64,000 nucleotides of DNA from Saccopteryx bilineata (taxonomy: Eukaryota > Chordata > Mammalia > Chiroptera > Emballonuridae), in contig NC_089492.1 in the NCBI RefSeq assembly GCF_036850765.1, positions 68,138,982-68,202,981 of the forward strand, in the 5' to 3' direction. Shown piece by piece: positions 34,370 to 45,789 of the stretch. The translations under genes were made by a program, and so were the position numbers. Within the stretch, counting starts at the first letter, position 1. Each line of letters opens with the position of its first letter. The notes under the pieces were generated by a model that saw only the letters and a list, made by a program, of their open reading frames with translations, was not told the DNA's origin and searched no databases.

Positions 34370-34637
34370 TTGATTTTAGTTGATTTGATTTCAGTCTCAA
34401 CTTTTTAAAAAAAATTTTACTAAATTTTTTATATCCTAAATTTTAAATAAGGACATTTTTTCAATTCATTATGAAGCTTTTATTTTCAGTCTGCTCACTC
34501 CTAAACTTTTTTTCAAATGAACCAAAATGATAAATTTTATATAGCATATTTTCAATACATAGTAACTGCATTTTTTGTAATAGTGTCTATTTTTAAGTAC
34601 TGTGATATTATTACACATAATGTTTTCTTTATAATTT
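34370..34637 (+). repeat. Source copy of a local non-tandem duplication
   Basis: This AT-rich segment ('ttgattttagttgatttg' through 'ttattacacataatgtt') recurs at 35868-36053 in the same orientation. The second copy lacks about 80 bp from the middle (roughly 34512-34592). This copy is in ordinary flanking DNA, so it is taken as the source. Confidence 0.85.
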
Positions 34638-34689
34638 GACTTATTTTTCTTTTCTTTAATATATCATTAACTTATGATAGTCTTTTCTT

Positions 34690-35003
34690 TTTTGCTGAGA
34701 GACAGAGTTACAAGTAGGGAGAGAAATGAGAAGCATCAACTCGTAGTTATATCACTTTAGTTGTTCATTAATTGCTTTTGCCAGTGACCCCGTGCTCAAG
34801 CCAGTGATCTTTGGTCTCAAGCCAGTGACCTTGGAATCATGTCTATGATTCCTTGCTCAAGCCAGCAACCCCGCGCTCTAGCTGATGAGTCTGCACCCAA
34901 GCCAGATGAGCCCACACTCAAGGTGGCAACCTTGGTGTTTTGAATCTGGTTTCTCAGCATCCCAGGTTGACACTCTATCCACTGCACCACCACTGATCAG
35001 GCT
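34690..35003 (-). repeat. SINE-B, diverged
   Basis: Reverse-oriented SINE-B with many 'gctcaagccag' modules and a degraded head. It belongs to a longer subtype with an extra 'catgtctatgat' module, shared with the copy at 35715. TSD not clear. Confidence 0.85.
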
Positions 35004-35247
35004 ACTTCTGATATTCTTAACTACATTTTAATGATTATGCTTTCTTCATGAGACACTCTTTTACTTTATTGCCTTGCTTCTTTTTTCCCCCTATAAATTG
35101 TTTCTATTATATTCTTGATCTATCTTATTGTCCCTTTCTTGAATGATTTAAGCATCATCTATCAAAATTAGTTTTTCTATGTTTTACACTAATATTTAAC
35201 TAGTCTTTATTTGTCATTTCAAGCTATTCTCTTTAAAATATATATAA

Positions 35248-35397
35248 ATGTTCTTTTATTGATTTTAGTGAGAGAAGAGAAAGAGAGATAGGAGGAACAT
35301 TAATCTGTTCCTTTATATGCCTTTACCAGAGATCAAACCAGTAATATCTGTGCTTCAAGACGGTGCTCTATCCAATCAAGCTATCCAGCCAGAGCCC
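35248..35397 (-). repeat. SINE-D
   Basis: Reverse-oriented, with 'agagatcaaaccag' B-box complement and 'gctctatccaatcaagctatccagccag' head. The stretch 35398-35700 holds nothing recognised. Confidence 0.82.
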
Positions 35398-35714
35398 CAA
35401 GGTATTCTCATAGTTGACCTCAAACAACTTCTCATTTGCTATTGCTATAACTGTGGTTTTAGTCTATATCACACTTTCATACAACTTTTAATTAAATATG
35501 TTATTTGTTTTTAATTTGATTTAGATATAATGCAAAAAAATCTATTCTATTAATATGCTTAAATTTAGATTTTAATATACTCCTCATTCAGAGAAAGCCC
35601 TCACATGCCTCTGTCACCATATTCACTGAAGTACTTTTCGTCCCACTAGACTGTAAGCCCCTTGAAAGCAGGGAGATTTGTAAATCTCCAGTTTCTGGCC
35701 CAGTGTAGATTTTT

Positions 35715-36310
35715 TTGACAGAGACAGATAGAGGGACAGATAGGGACAGACAGCCAGGAAGGGAGAGATGAGAAGCATCAGTTCTTTGTTGTGGCACCTT
35801 AGCTGTTCATTGACTGCTTTCTCATATGTGCTTTGACTGGGGGTGGGGGGACTAGCAGAGTGAGTAGTTGATTTTAGTTGATTTGATTTCAGTCTCAACT
35901 TTTAAAAAAAATTTTACTAAATTTTTTTATATCCTAAATTTTAATTAAGGACATTTTTCAATTCATTATGAAGCTTTTATTTTCAGTGTGATCACTCCTA
36001 AACTTTTTTTAAGAGTACTGTGATATTATTACACATAATGTTTTCTTTAAAATTGGTCTCTGGCTCAAGCCAGAGACCTTGAGCTCAAGCTAGCGATCTT
36101 GGGCTTCAAGCCAGTGACCTTTGGGCTCAAGCTAGCAACCATGGGTCATGTCTATGATCCCACACTCAAGCCAGCGACCCCACACTCAAGCTAGCGAGCC
36201 CGTGCTTTACGTGGGGTGAGCAGGCATTCAAGCCGGCAACCTCAGGGTTTCAAACCTTGGATCACTGCATCCCAGTCCATTGCTCTATCCACTGTGCCAC
36301 CGCTTGGTCA
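35715..36310 (-). repeat. SINE-B with a foreign internal patch
   Basis: The tail and CT-complement body (35715-35865) and the head (36054-36310) are one SINE-B, because one imperfect TSD brackets both (cagtgtagattttt near 35701 and cagtatagattttt near 36319). In between, SINE sequence is replaced by about 186 bp copied from 34.4 kb. Confidence 0.82.
35868..36053 (+). repeat. Templated insertion copied from 34370-34637
   Basis: Same order and orientation as the source, only scattered substitutions, one internal deletion of about 80 bp joined at a T-run. It begins and ends abruptly inside a SINE-B, without poly(A) or TSD of its own, which argues against retroposition. Confidence 0.85.
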
Positions 36311-36534
36311 GGGTGGCACAGTATAGATTTTTAATAAATGAATAATAAATTAGTGAATGAATGAGAACAGGTGGTTGCATAATTTCGGTAGGCTTGTCCA
36401 AAATACTACTTTTCCTGCCAGAAATTTCTTTTGCAAAGATCAAACCTTTTAATTTCCCAACTGGATTTATTTTACAACAAAAATATCCTTAGAAAAAATA
36501 CATTTGTTTTAGCCTATTTATTCAAGGCAGAAGG

Positions 36535-36660
36535 TGTCAATCCTGGTTGAAGATGAGAATCATGTCCCTATCTCGCTGAAAATAAATTAGGAGCCCCCCT
36601 CTCCAACCAGGTTATTCTAAAGAGCAGCCAAGGTTGGGAGCTGCTGTGTTAAGAGAGCAG
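36535..36660. mobile_element. MER5-like hAT relic
   Basis: 'caatcctggttgaagatgagaatcatg' through 'ggttattctaaagagcagccaaggttgggagctgctg' is similar to the palindromic MER5A/B elements. Degraded. Confidence 0.5.
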
Positions 36661-37290
36661 TAACTGGTGGCAGGTTCTAAGGAGCAAGGAAAGAAGAAAA
36701 CTAGACCCTTAATGACATGGAGAAGTCCTTGTTGGGGGGCGAGGGGTGAGACGTCTGAGGGTAGCCCAGCTCTTCCTTCAGGAGGCTGGGGTGGCTAGAG
36801 AGGGAAGTGTTTTTTAAAGCATCTATTGTCTTGAAAAATTAAGAGGAAAAGATTACAAGTACTTTCTAAAGAGACAAACTTTAAAAAGAATTTAAAATTC
36901 AAATTTAAAAATGAGGTCAGAGATTCCAACAAATGCTAGTAAAAGGACCCTTTGAATTTCTTGAACTTTTTACAAAAATACTCCCCAAGCTCACACATAC
37001 AACACACGGATTGGGCATACAGACTATGAGAAAAGCGTAAAAGGAACCAAAGTTAACATAGCAGAACTTGAGAGGAAAAAAGGTGTTTTAAAGAATTAGT
37101 AGTCTCCAAATTTGTGTCTCTACTATAATTACAACAACATGAAACCTATATGTGGATACGGATGAGAACCAGAAAAGAGGAAATGCTAAATAAACATTTA
37201 GCATTGTTATTAATCTCTTAATGTGCCTGTTTCATAGCCTGTTTAAGGGTCTTGAACTTGAAGTCTGACATAGCTCTTACTTTGCTACCA
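36661..37290. other. Non-coding, nothing recognised
   Basis: AT-rich apart from a short G-rich spot near 36735. No gene or repeat supported. Confidence 0.5.
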
Positions 37291-37765
37291 CAGTAATCCC
37301 CCTTCTGTGTGGCTTCACTTTTCCTGGTTTTATTTACCCATGGTGAACTGTGGTGCAAAACTATTACAGAAAAAAAAATCCAGAAATAAACAATTCATAA
37401 GTTTTAGATTGCCTGCCACTCTGAGTAGCTGATGAAATCTCCTTCAGTTCAGCTCCATCCGGCCCAGGATGTGAACCATCCCTTCGTCCTGCATGTCAAT
37501 TCTGTATGTACATAACAATAAGGTGTTTTGAAAGAGAAAGGCCATGTTTACATAACTTTTATACAGTATATTGTTATAATTGCTCTATTTTATTATTAGT
37601 CATTGTTATTAATCTCTTAATGTGCCTGTTTCATAAATTAAACTTTATCATACTATGTATATATAGTAAAAAACATAGTTTATATGGGGTTCAGTACTTT
37701 CTATAGTTTCAGACACCCATTGAGGGTCTTGGAATGAACCCCCTGTGGATAAGCAGGGACTGCTG
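37291..37765. mobile_element. Non-autonomous Tigger (pogo-type) element
   Basis: Left end 'cagtaatcccccttctgtg' and right end (reverse complement) 'cagcagtccctgcttatcc' are Tigger-type inverted termini, with 'tttcagacacccattgagggtcttgg' inside the right end. TA follows on the right; the left TA is mutated. No transposase frame remains. Confidence 0.75.
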
Positions 37766-37767
37766 TA

Positions 37768-38904
37768 ATATATTGTATACTTCCTTAGGCAGGTCTCAAT
37801 TTCCTTACCTGCAAAATAAGGGAGTTGAAAGCTTGAACTAAATGAGTGCTTCTCGCAAAGTTTCTCTAGAAGAATGAATGTGTGCACCCCCAGGCTTCGT
37901 CTAGGGGTAGCCCAAAGCACCCACTGCTCATCCAGATCTTTTTGAAACCTCCTATTCTGTCTAAAAAGTTCATGTCCTGGTATGTGAACTATATATATCT
38001 CAATAAAACTTTTTTCAAAAAGTTCATGTACTTTTTATTCCTTAATATTCTTTTTTTTGTTTTTTTTTCTTTTAAATACATTTGAGTTTATCTATAAAAT
38101 TTTACATTCTGCTTTCCCCCACACTATTATATCTTTCACATTTTATATATGCTATTAAAAAGTTGTGACTTTTCTTTTAATAACTATAAAACATTCAATC
38201 ATATGACTGTTCTATAATGTACTAACCATCTCCTAATTTGGGTTACTCATGTTACAGAAGAGTGTGTTTTTCGCCACCCCACTGCCTTAATTCCTTCAGC
38301 TTGGCAGAGTCAAGACTCAGATCTCTTTATAGTTTCTAACTGAATCCTCTGAAGTGCTGAGATTATAAGATGAAAAAAAAAATTATGTTTCTCTTATTGC
38401 TGCAGTGTGTTAAATGGTCTCTTGGTGACGTAAGTTGTAATTCATTCTTTCTTGAGATTTCACTGCTAAAGAGGGGGAAAGAAACTAACACCTACTGAAG
38501 GTTGACGCCATGAAGGGTCTTTTGTAAAGGTTACCACATGTCACGGGCCCGGTGGAGTAATGACTCTAATCCACTTCATATCATAATAAGCTTAGACTCA
38601 AGGGCACTGGGTGACTGGTTAATGATGTGTAGTAGTACTAGGGTTGAAATTGGGTGTGAGCTCCCCCAGGTGGGTCCCACGCAGTCCGTTCTGCACATCT
38701 TGTCCCCTAGCAGCAGCGGGTGGGGGGGCACAGATACCCCTGAACCTCCCCAGTGTGAATCCCATTTGCCAGTCTGTTTTCTTCACAGTGCAATGGTCTC
38801 TCCTGAGAGTCACATTTTATTTTTGGACAAGGGTCTTTGGAGGCACAGCAGATAATTTATTTCTCAAAGAAAAATTAAATGAAGGATTATTTTAATACCT
38901 AGAG
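37768..38904. other. Non-coding, nothing recognised
   Basis: Open frames at 38538-38895 overlap in several registers and match no family I know. 38460-38650 may contain a very degraded MIR. Confidence 0.45.
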
Positions 38905-39225
38905 TAGGGGTCAGCAAATTTTTTCTGTAAAGGGTCAGAGAATGAATAATCTAGCCTTTAAGGAACATGTGATCTCTGTCTCAACTACTCTACTCTGCCC
39001 CTCCAGTGGCAGAACGGCCACCTGAAGTAGGGGACAGATGGGCATGCCTGTGTTCCAATAAAACTTTAGGGATGCTGAAAGTTGAACTTCATGCAATGTT
39101 CATTTCTCACAACATATAACTCTTCTTCTTATTTTTTTCCCTTATTTAAAAATGTACAAACCATTCTTGCCTCATGGGAAGAACACAAAAGGCTGCATGG
39201 GCCATAGTTTGCTTACTTACCCCTC
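38905..39225. mobile_element. Charlie-type hAT relic
   Basis: 'aggggtcagcaaattttttctgtaaagggtcag' opens and 'gggccatagtttgcttactt' followed by acccct closes, the inverted termini of Charlie-like elements. The interior ('gttccaataaaactttagg', 'aaatgtacaaaccattcttgcctc') agrees. Ancient. Confidence 0.72.
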
Positions 39226-40688
39226 CCCCAACCTCATATGGGCCAAGAGTTCAAGTGCCAGGCTTGCTAAGGTCTGTAGCTCAGGGTGAGTGGGGGGAGG
39301 GGTGTAGATATGGCTCACACTCCACTTCCTCCATTAGGACAATTCTAAAGAATGTAAAAGAAATAGAGATTAAAGCCAATAACTGTACATTCATGTATGC
39401 TGAGAGTAGGTAGTAAGTGATGTCAGAAATGGATCTCCTAGAGGTCAAGCAATGCCGGATGCCCTCCAGTTGCACTGAGTCACTTAACATTCACATTTCC
39501 CCAGAGGCATCCTTGCACTGAAGATGATATGTCTCCTTATTTCCACTTAAATTCTAACCATATGTTAAGACTCTCACACCCTGGCCTCCCAGAATCTTAC
39601 AGTTCTCCCCTTTGAAGACAGTCCTTTGTGCTATTTCAGCTACTCCCTCCTGAGGCCAGGTTGTAGATTTTAAGCTAAAACAAGTTCCCCTCAAGTCCTT
39701 ACACTCACTCCGTTCTTCCACCTTCTTACTCTCTTCCAACAATCTTTCCACCCTATTGGAACCTATAGTCAATTGTTTCTAGTCCTTGTCACAGTCCTTC
39801 GCCAAAATCAAATCCTTGCCTCTTCTGTATCCATCCTAAACTTCAAGGTCCATGTTTACACTGTCTTCCTTGCATATGCTCTCAAGGTCTGCTTTTAGCA
39901 AGTGGGTGGTGTCTTTGTCTCAGACAAGAAACTGTGGAGAAGATGAGGGGGTAGAAAAGATGATGAGTTAAACCCCAGGATTGCACTGTCCTTGAGAGTA
40001 GCCCATCCCACCAAAGCCACTCTGGCCTGGTGGTGCCTTCAATACCAGGGGCCCTGTGTGCCTCTTTGCCTGAGCATTTTCCCCAAGAATGCCTGCTCCG
40101 TAGCTTAAGTCTGGGTCCACAACTCATATGCTCTTCTAAGCATCAATCTCAAGGCACAAACAGAAGAGGGAATGTAAATGGAACTGGATTTTTCAAAATT
40201 ATCTGGGTCACTGTTTCCATTTCCCTTAGCTCTTTAAGATGTATTTTCTTCACCAAGGTGGAGAAAAAAGTGAGATACCAAGTATACAGCAAAAACTCTT
40301 CTCTCTGTAGTTGGATAATTTGTACCTTCTAGGATGAGAAGAGAGATGACCTAATACTTCTTACTTGGAAATAGACAAGTGATTCTCATTCATTATGACT
40401 GGTCAGCTGAACTAACATGATTTTTAAAAATGCTGAATATATGTCAGAGCAAGCAAAATGTATAAATAACATGACACCATTTTGATGACTAATAAAAACA
40501 TTCCCACTAAAATAAAACTAACCTAGGGGAAAAAATTAACTGCTTTTAAACAAAAGTATAAGATTAACAGATAATGTATTGTACTTCATTATGTTTGATT
40601 TTTGTAAACTACTTATATCATACCATACAATTGTACTGAATAATCAATTCAAATTTACTTAGTTATGGACACTAGTAAATTAAGAATT
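39226..40688. other. Non-coding, nothing recognised
   Basis: Moderate GC. Several short frames on both strands, none with a recognisable domain or exon structure. Confidence 0.45.
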
Positions 40689-40701
40689 AAAAGACAAGCA
40701 G

Positions 40702-41059
40702 GCCTGACCAGGTGGTAGCGCAGTGGATGGAGCCTCGGACTGGGATGCAGTGGACCCAGGCTCGAGACCCCAAGGTCGCCAGTTTGAGCACGGGCTCATC
40801 TCGTTTGAGCAAAAGCCCATCAGCTTGAACCCAAGGTCGCTGGCTCCAGCAAGGGGTTACTCAGTCTGCTGAGGGCCCGCGGTCAGGGCACATGTGAGAG
40901 GGCAATCAATGAACAAGTAAGGTGTTGCAATGCGCAATGAAAGACTGAGGATTGATGCTTCTCATCTCTCTCCATTCCTGTCTGTCTGTCCCTGTCTATT
41001 CCTCTCTCTGACTCACTCTCTGTCTCTGTAAAAAATAAATAAATAAGTAAATAAAATAA
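40702..41059 (+). repeat. SINE-B
   Basis: Complete SINE-B with modular 'gagcaaaagcccatcagcttg' body. TSD aaaagacaagcag at 40689-40701 and 41060-41072. Confidence 0.95.
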
Positions 41060-41072
41060 AAAAGACAAGCAG

Positions 41073-42377
41073 AAAATGTGGTCTTGCTTTAGGTTAATGA
41101 TATGCACTATGGACTCTCCACAGTGGCATACTATTAACTAGAAAGCTCTCTCATCTACCCATTCAATATCATTTAATACAAGTTCCTAGAAGGTAGAGTC
41201 CATGCCTGTGCACCTATTGGTCTTTTCATTTCTTGTGCCTGGTAGTGTGTGTGGCGTGCAGTAGTAAGCCCAGCAAATATATCTGGGATGAATGATGAAT
41301 GCACATGGTGGTGTAGATGAGACCCTGCACAATTTTGAATTGTTTTTCAAACCATTGAAGAAAGCCTAAATTATACCAGTGTGTCTTATAGTCTAGTTAT
41401 TTGAATATTGTTAATCTGATAGTGTGTCAACTGGTAAATTCTTAGTTAAATATGACACCCTGACGCAACTGAAAATTAGAACTTATTGATATATTGTTAG
41501 ATGGTAGATCCAGTGTTAATATTTTTAAAGGTGGCTTTGAATGTAATAAATACCTTCAGTTTATGGTGAGAAAAGTGGAGAGCATTTCATTCAAATAGAG
41601 AAACTAGTGCAACTAGAAATAAAATGAAAATTAACCTGAGAAATGTGGATCTTTAAAGATATAACTTTATCTTAGAAAGGAAGATTAAACTATTACCAGG
41701 TATAGAATTATATCTGAGTGTAAGTAATAACGTGTTTACATGAATACTTTACTACAATCAAATAGATAAAGTACGTCCTTTTCATCTCTTAATCTGGCGT
41801 CTCTGCTTAAAAGAAGTTAATTTTTTCTCAGATTTTCTTTTAGCAGGAAAACTTTTATTGGTCAGCAAAACAGTGCCATGTCATTTATATATTTTAGTAT
41901 TTAAAAAAGAAGCAAAGAGTTTAACAATCACTGCTTAAACTATCTTCAATCCCTTGCAATCTGTCTTAATGTGATAAGAAATTGAGTGGTTATTTCCCAC
42001 ACTTTGTACGAACAGGTACACCTTCCCCAGTCCCAGGCCCCTGGTCTATTTCCCTCAATTTACTGAAGCAAGCTATTCATCCTGAAAGGTGGCAGCAGGA
42101 GGAAGGTTCCATCAGAACAGCCCTGTGACCCCAAATTTCATGACATGCATGGAAAACTCCTTAAACATGATGCCAAACCACTGGCTTACCTTCACTTTTT
42201 ATGTCACACCAGGCAGGCACAACTGGGTGTTGTAGCTTCTCCAGCTTCCTGAGTTAAGTACTTTTAGTTGGGGACAGACAAATGTAAAAAATGTGTCATT
42301 GGGCCAGTTTACATAAACCTGCCCCTGGTAAGGCCTTTTTAGTGAAAGTGGAAAGAGCTTTAATATTATAAATAAAA
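41073..42377. other. Non-coding, nothing firm recognised
   Basis: AT-rich. 41195-41300 ('ctagaaggtagagtccatgcctgtgc') may be an L2-class fragment. Confidence 0.45.
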
Positions 42378-42379
42378 TA

Positions 42380-42976
42380 CAGTGTGTCCGTAAAGTCATG
42401 GTGCACTTTTGACCAGTCACAGGAAAGCAACAAAAGACGATAGAAATGTGAAGTCTGCACCAAATAAAAGGAAAACTCTCTCAGTTTCTGTAGGATGATG
42501 TGGCAGCATGTGCGCATGCACAGATGATGACATAACACTGTGTATACAGCCGAGCAGCCCACGGCCATGCCAGTCAAGATGTGGACGGTACAGAGGAAAG
42601 TTCAGTGTGTTCTGTGGCTCGCTAAATTCAAATCTGTGACCGAAGTGCAATGTGAATATCGGCGCGTTTATAACGAAGCGCCACCACATAGGAATAACAT
42701 TACTCGGTGGGATAAGCAGTTGAAGGAAAGCGGCATTTGGGTGGATAAACCCCGTTCTGGTAGGCCATCAGTCAGTGACGAGTCTGTAGAGGCTATACGG
42801 GATAGCTACCTAAGGAGCCCTAAAAAATCTGTGTGTGAGCCCACATTGAACTGCACTGAATAAGTATGAAACTGGGAGAGTTTTCCTTTTATTTGGTGCA
42901 GATTTCACATTTCTATCATCTTTTATTGATTTCCTGTGACCGGTGAAAAGTGCCCCATGACTTTACGGACACGCTG
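42380..42976 (+). mobile_element. Internally deleted mariner-like transposon with 109-bp terminal inverted repeats
   Basis: Ends CAGTGTGTCCGTAAAGTCAT and (reverse complement) CAGCGTGTCCGTAAAGTCAT lie between TA dinucleotides (42378-42379, 42977-42978). The inverted repeats run 109 bp each (42380-42488 and 42868-42976) with roughly ten differences. Total 597 bp, about a third of an autonomous copy. The interior keeps the start of the transposase gene and lacks the catalytic part. Confidence 0.92.
42567..42863 (+). pseudogene. Truncated mariner-like transposase, DNA-binding region only
   Basis: An open frame of 98 codons from this ATG (107 from an upstream in-frame ATG at 42540). Residues from about KVQCVLWLAKFKSVTEVQCE to KPRSGRPSVSDESVEAIRDS match the helix-turn-helix region (DUF4817-like) that binds the inverted repeats in transposases of this type. 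About 12 residues after 'SPKKS' the frame ends at TAA immediately before the right inverted repeat. The DDE/D catalytic domain is entirely absent, so it cannot cut DNA. The frame has no internal stop or frameshift. If expressed, it could at most bind related termini. Whether it is transcribed is unknown. Confidence 0.82.
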
Positions 42977-43156
42977 TATAAGAAGAATAAAGATTTATTG
43001 TGGTTAAACTCACTATTTCATCATTTTGAATTCTCTGTATTTTAAAACCTTAACAATTTCAAAATTCCAATTTGCAATTCCACTGCCTTATGCCAAAGCA
43101 GGTTCACCTAAAATCAAGCTAAGTATACTACATATCCATGTACCTTTAGCAATATA

Positions 43157-43351
43157 TTTTTTTAGATTTTTATTTATTGATTTTTAGAGAGAGAGAGAGA
43201 GACAGTGAGAAAGAAGAGGGAGGCGCAGGAAGCATCTACTCATAATAGTTGTTTCCTGTATGTGCCTTGACCCGGCAAGGCCAAGGATTCTAATTGGTGA
43301 CCTCAGAGTTCCAGGTCAACACTTTATCCATTGTGCCACCACAGGTGGGGC
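43157..43351 (-). repeat. SINE-A
   Basis: Reverse-oriented SINE-A ('ctttatccattgtgccaccacaggtggggc' head) with AG-rich body. TSD not clear because a small DNA transposon lies at its head end. Confidence 0.87.
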
Positions 43352-43357
43352 TACTGT

Positions 43358-43512
43358 CAGAGGCAGGTTAAGGTCGGTTGAGACCTGGGCACAGAAGAAA
43401 ATATTGGGCCCCTTACATTAGAAAAAAGTGTAAAATTGGGGTTTTGCGGGGCCCTTCAGAAGGCGGGGCCCAGGGCATGCGCCTGGTGTGTCCACTGTTA
43501 AATCTACCTCTG
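43358..43512. mobile_element. Small hAT-type MITE
   Basis: 155-bp segment with ends cagaggcaggtt and (reverse complement) cagaggtagattt. Imperfect 8-bp flanks gctactgt / gctaccat (6 of 8). Interior 'ggggcccttcagaaggcggggccc' is GC-rich and partly palindromic. Confidence 0.55.
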
Positions 43513-43520
43513 GCTACCAT

Positions 43521-44413
43521 TAGTAATTATCAATGCACAAGCTAAAGATGTTTAGTGGTAATACTGTAATAGGCTTGGTTCTTTAATTTAAATATGAAGC
43601 CTGATAGAAATAATTGTGGCAGCTGGGGTGTGAGGCTGAAAACCAGCCTCTCGGACTCTTCCCACAGAAAGAAGGCTCTCTACCCAGGTGCATGGCTGTC
43701 CCACAAGGTGACAAGCCTTTCAACTAAGCAGACCTACTTGAATATGTCCCTATAAGAGCATAGAAGGGTTGTAAATGTGTTACAATTCCACTTAATGTAT
43801 GGATCTTTCTTCCTACTTCCTTTCCTTACTCCCTTTCATCTTTTCTTTCTCCTTTTTTTTATTTTTAAATTTATGCTTCTTTCTAGACCAAAGCCACTTG
43901 ATTCACATGTAGGGCAATTTCTCAGAGTTGTGATGGTTGTAAAATCATCCTTAAGAATCTCATTTGACATTTCACTCTCTTTTATACAGGAAAAGACTTA
44001 AATTTATTAAATGTGAGTAATGAGAATTATGAAACCATCATAATTAATCTTAAGTGGAGAGTATAAAAAATAATAAATGTGATATTTTAAATTTTAATCA
44101 CCAAATTGGAGGACAAAAGGATTAAAGACTAAGATCATAAACATATCAGCAAAAAATGATTTGTAAACCAAAACATTGCACGATTTTAGTAATTTAAATC
44201 ATTTTGATTAAAAGTCCTATGTTTTTGTATTTTTTAATGATAGTAAATTGCAACTCTGAATTCTAATAAACAACAAGCAAACCAATACATAGAAAACTAT
44301 GCTTGCCACAAAAAAGCTTTCCTAAATTTCCTAATTTGCGTCACACATAAAATGAGGCACAAAGGAAAACCTCTTGCTCCCTTGAGGAAAATGGAATAAA
44401 AATCACAATCATT
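43521..44413. other. Non-coding, nothing recognised
   Basis: AT-rich; the frame at 43777-44001 is hydrophobic by composition (T-rich codons) and not supported as a gene. Confidence 0.5.
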
Positions 44414-44419
44414 TGATAA

Positions 44420-44422
<3 letters not shown>

Positions 44423-44457
<35 letters not shown>

Positions 44458-44661
44458 TGAGAGGAAGGAAGGCAGAGACGGATTCTGGCATGCACCTCAA
44501 CCAGGATTCACCCGGCAAGCTGACTAGGGGGCGATGCTTTGCCCATTTGGGCCCCTTCTTCTATTGCAACTGGAGCCATTTTTTAGCTCCTGAGGCAGAG
44601 ACCGTGGGGCCATCCTACTCAGTGCCTGGGGCCAATCAAGCCATGGCTGCGGGAGGGGAGC

Positions 44662-44705
<44 letters not shown>

Positions 44706-44823
44706 GCAAGAGGGGGAGGGATAGAGAAGCAGATGGTTGCTTCTCCTGTGTGCCCTGGTCGTGAATAGAACCCAGGACATCCACACGCCAGGCCAACGCT
44801 CTACCACTGAGCCAAACAGAGCC
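44423..44823 (-). repeat. SINE-C with (GA)n expansion
   Basis: Reverse-oriented SINE-C with a 30-nt poly(T) start and an expanded GA tract (about 44671-44702). TSD tgataatta at 44414-44422 and 44824-44832. Confidence 0.92.
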
Positions 44824-44982
44824 TGATAATTATATACTTTTACTTTAATAATTACCTTTACTTTTACAATAGTGCTACTTTCTTTGCAACTTTATTAAAG
44901 GGTAACTGGCTTATGGGAAATCACATGTGATTAAAGTGTTCAACTGGAGAAGCTTTGACATATAGTACATACTGTACATATC

Positions 44983-45320
44983 TTTTCTTCTTTAAGTGAA
45001 AGGTGGGGAGATAGTGAGACAGACTTCCTCATGCACCCCAACAGGGATCTACCCAGCAACCTTATCTGGAACCAATACTGGAATACCAAGCTATTTTTAG
45101 TGCCTGAGGTTGATGCACTCCAATGGAGCTATCCTCAGTGCGTGGGCCACTCTCAAACCAATCGAGCCATTGGCTATGAGAGGAAAAGAGGGAGAGAAGG
45201 GGAAAGGGAGGAGGAAAGAAGCAGATAGTCATTTCTTTAGTGTGCCCTGAACGGGGATGGAACCTGGGACGTCCATATGCCAGACTTACACTCTGTCCAC
45301 TGATCCATGGGCCAGAGCCT
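44983..45320 (-). repeat. SINE-C, old and degraded
   Basis: Recognisable 'gagacagacttcctcatgcaccccaacagggatct' and 'gggatggaacctgggacgtcc' but much diverged from the younger copies. Short flank repeat acatatc on both sides. Confidence 0.85.
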
Positions 45321-45329
45321 ATATACATA

Positions 45330-45540
45330 TCCTTAAGTTCACCACCTTGATGGAGACAGTGAACAGATTTATTACCTCTCAAAGTTTTCTCGAGCCTCTT
45401 GGTAATTTCTCTCTCAGCTTCTTCCCCAGCTACCCTCTGTTCTCGGGCAGCCATTGATCCGGCTTGCTGTCACTATAGGTTAGTTAGTTTAGCATTACCT
45501 TTAATCATCTATAACTAAACTAAAATTATTCCTTTCACTC
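45330..45540 (-). mobile_element. Old L1 3'-region fragment
   Basis: 'cagccattgatccggcttgctgtcactataggttagtt' is an antisense landmark of old mammalian L1 3' ends. Degraded. Confidence 0.55.
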
Positions 45541-45561
45541 ATTTAAGAAACTTGTGTTGTT

Positions 45562-45772
45562 GCCTGGCCTGTGGTGGTAGAGTGGATGAACCTTCGGCCT
45601 GGAATGCCAAGGTTGCTGGTTCGAAACCCTGGGCTTCCCTGGTAAAGACACATACAATAAGCAATGAACAACTAACATGAAGTAACTATGAGTTGATGCT
45701 TCCCATTCTATGCTTCCCTCTCTCTCCTGTCTCTATAAAATCAATAAATAAAGTATTAAAAAAAAAGAAAAA
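45562..45772 (+). repeat. SINE-A, diverged
   Basis: Head 'gcctggcctgtggtggtagag', intact B-box (ggttcgaaaccc), extra 'agcaatgaacaactaacatgaag' middle. Perfect 17-bp TSD aagaaacttgtgttgtt at 45545-45561 and 45773-45789. Confidence 0.93.
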
Positions 45773-45789
45773 AAGAAACTTGTGTTGTT

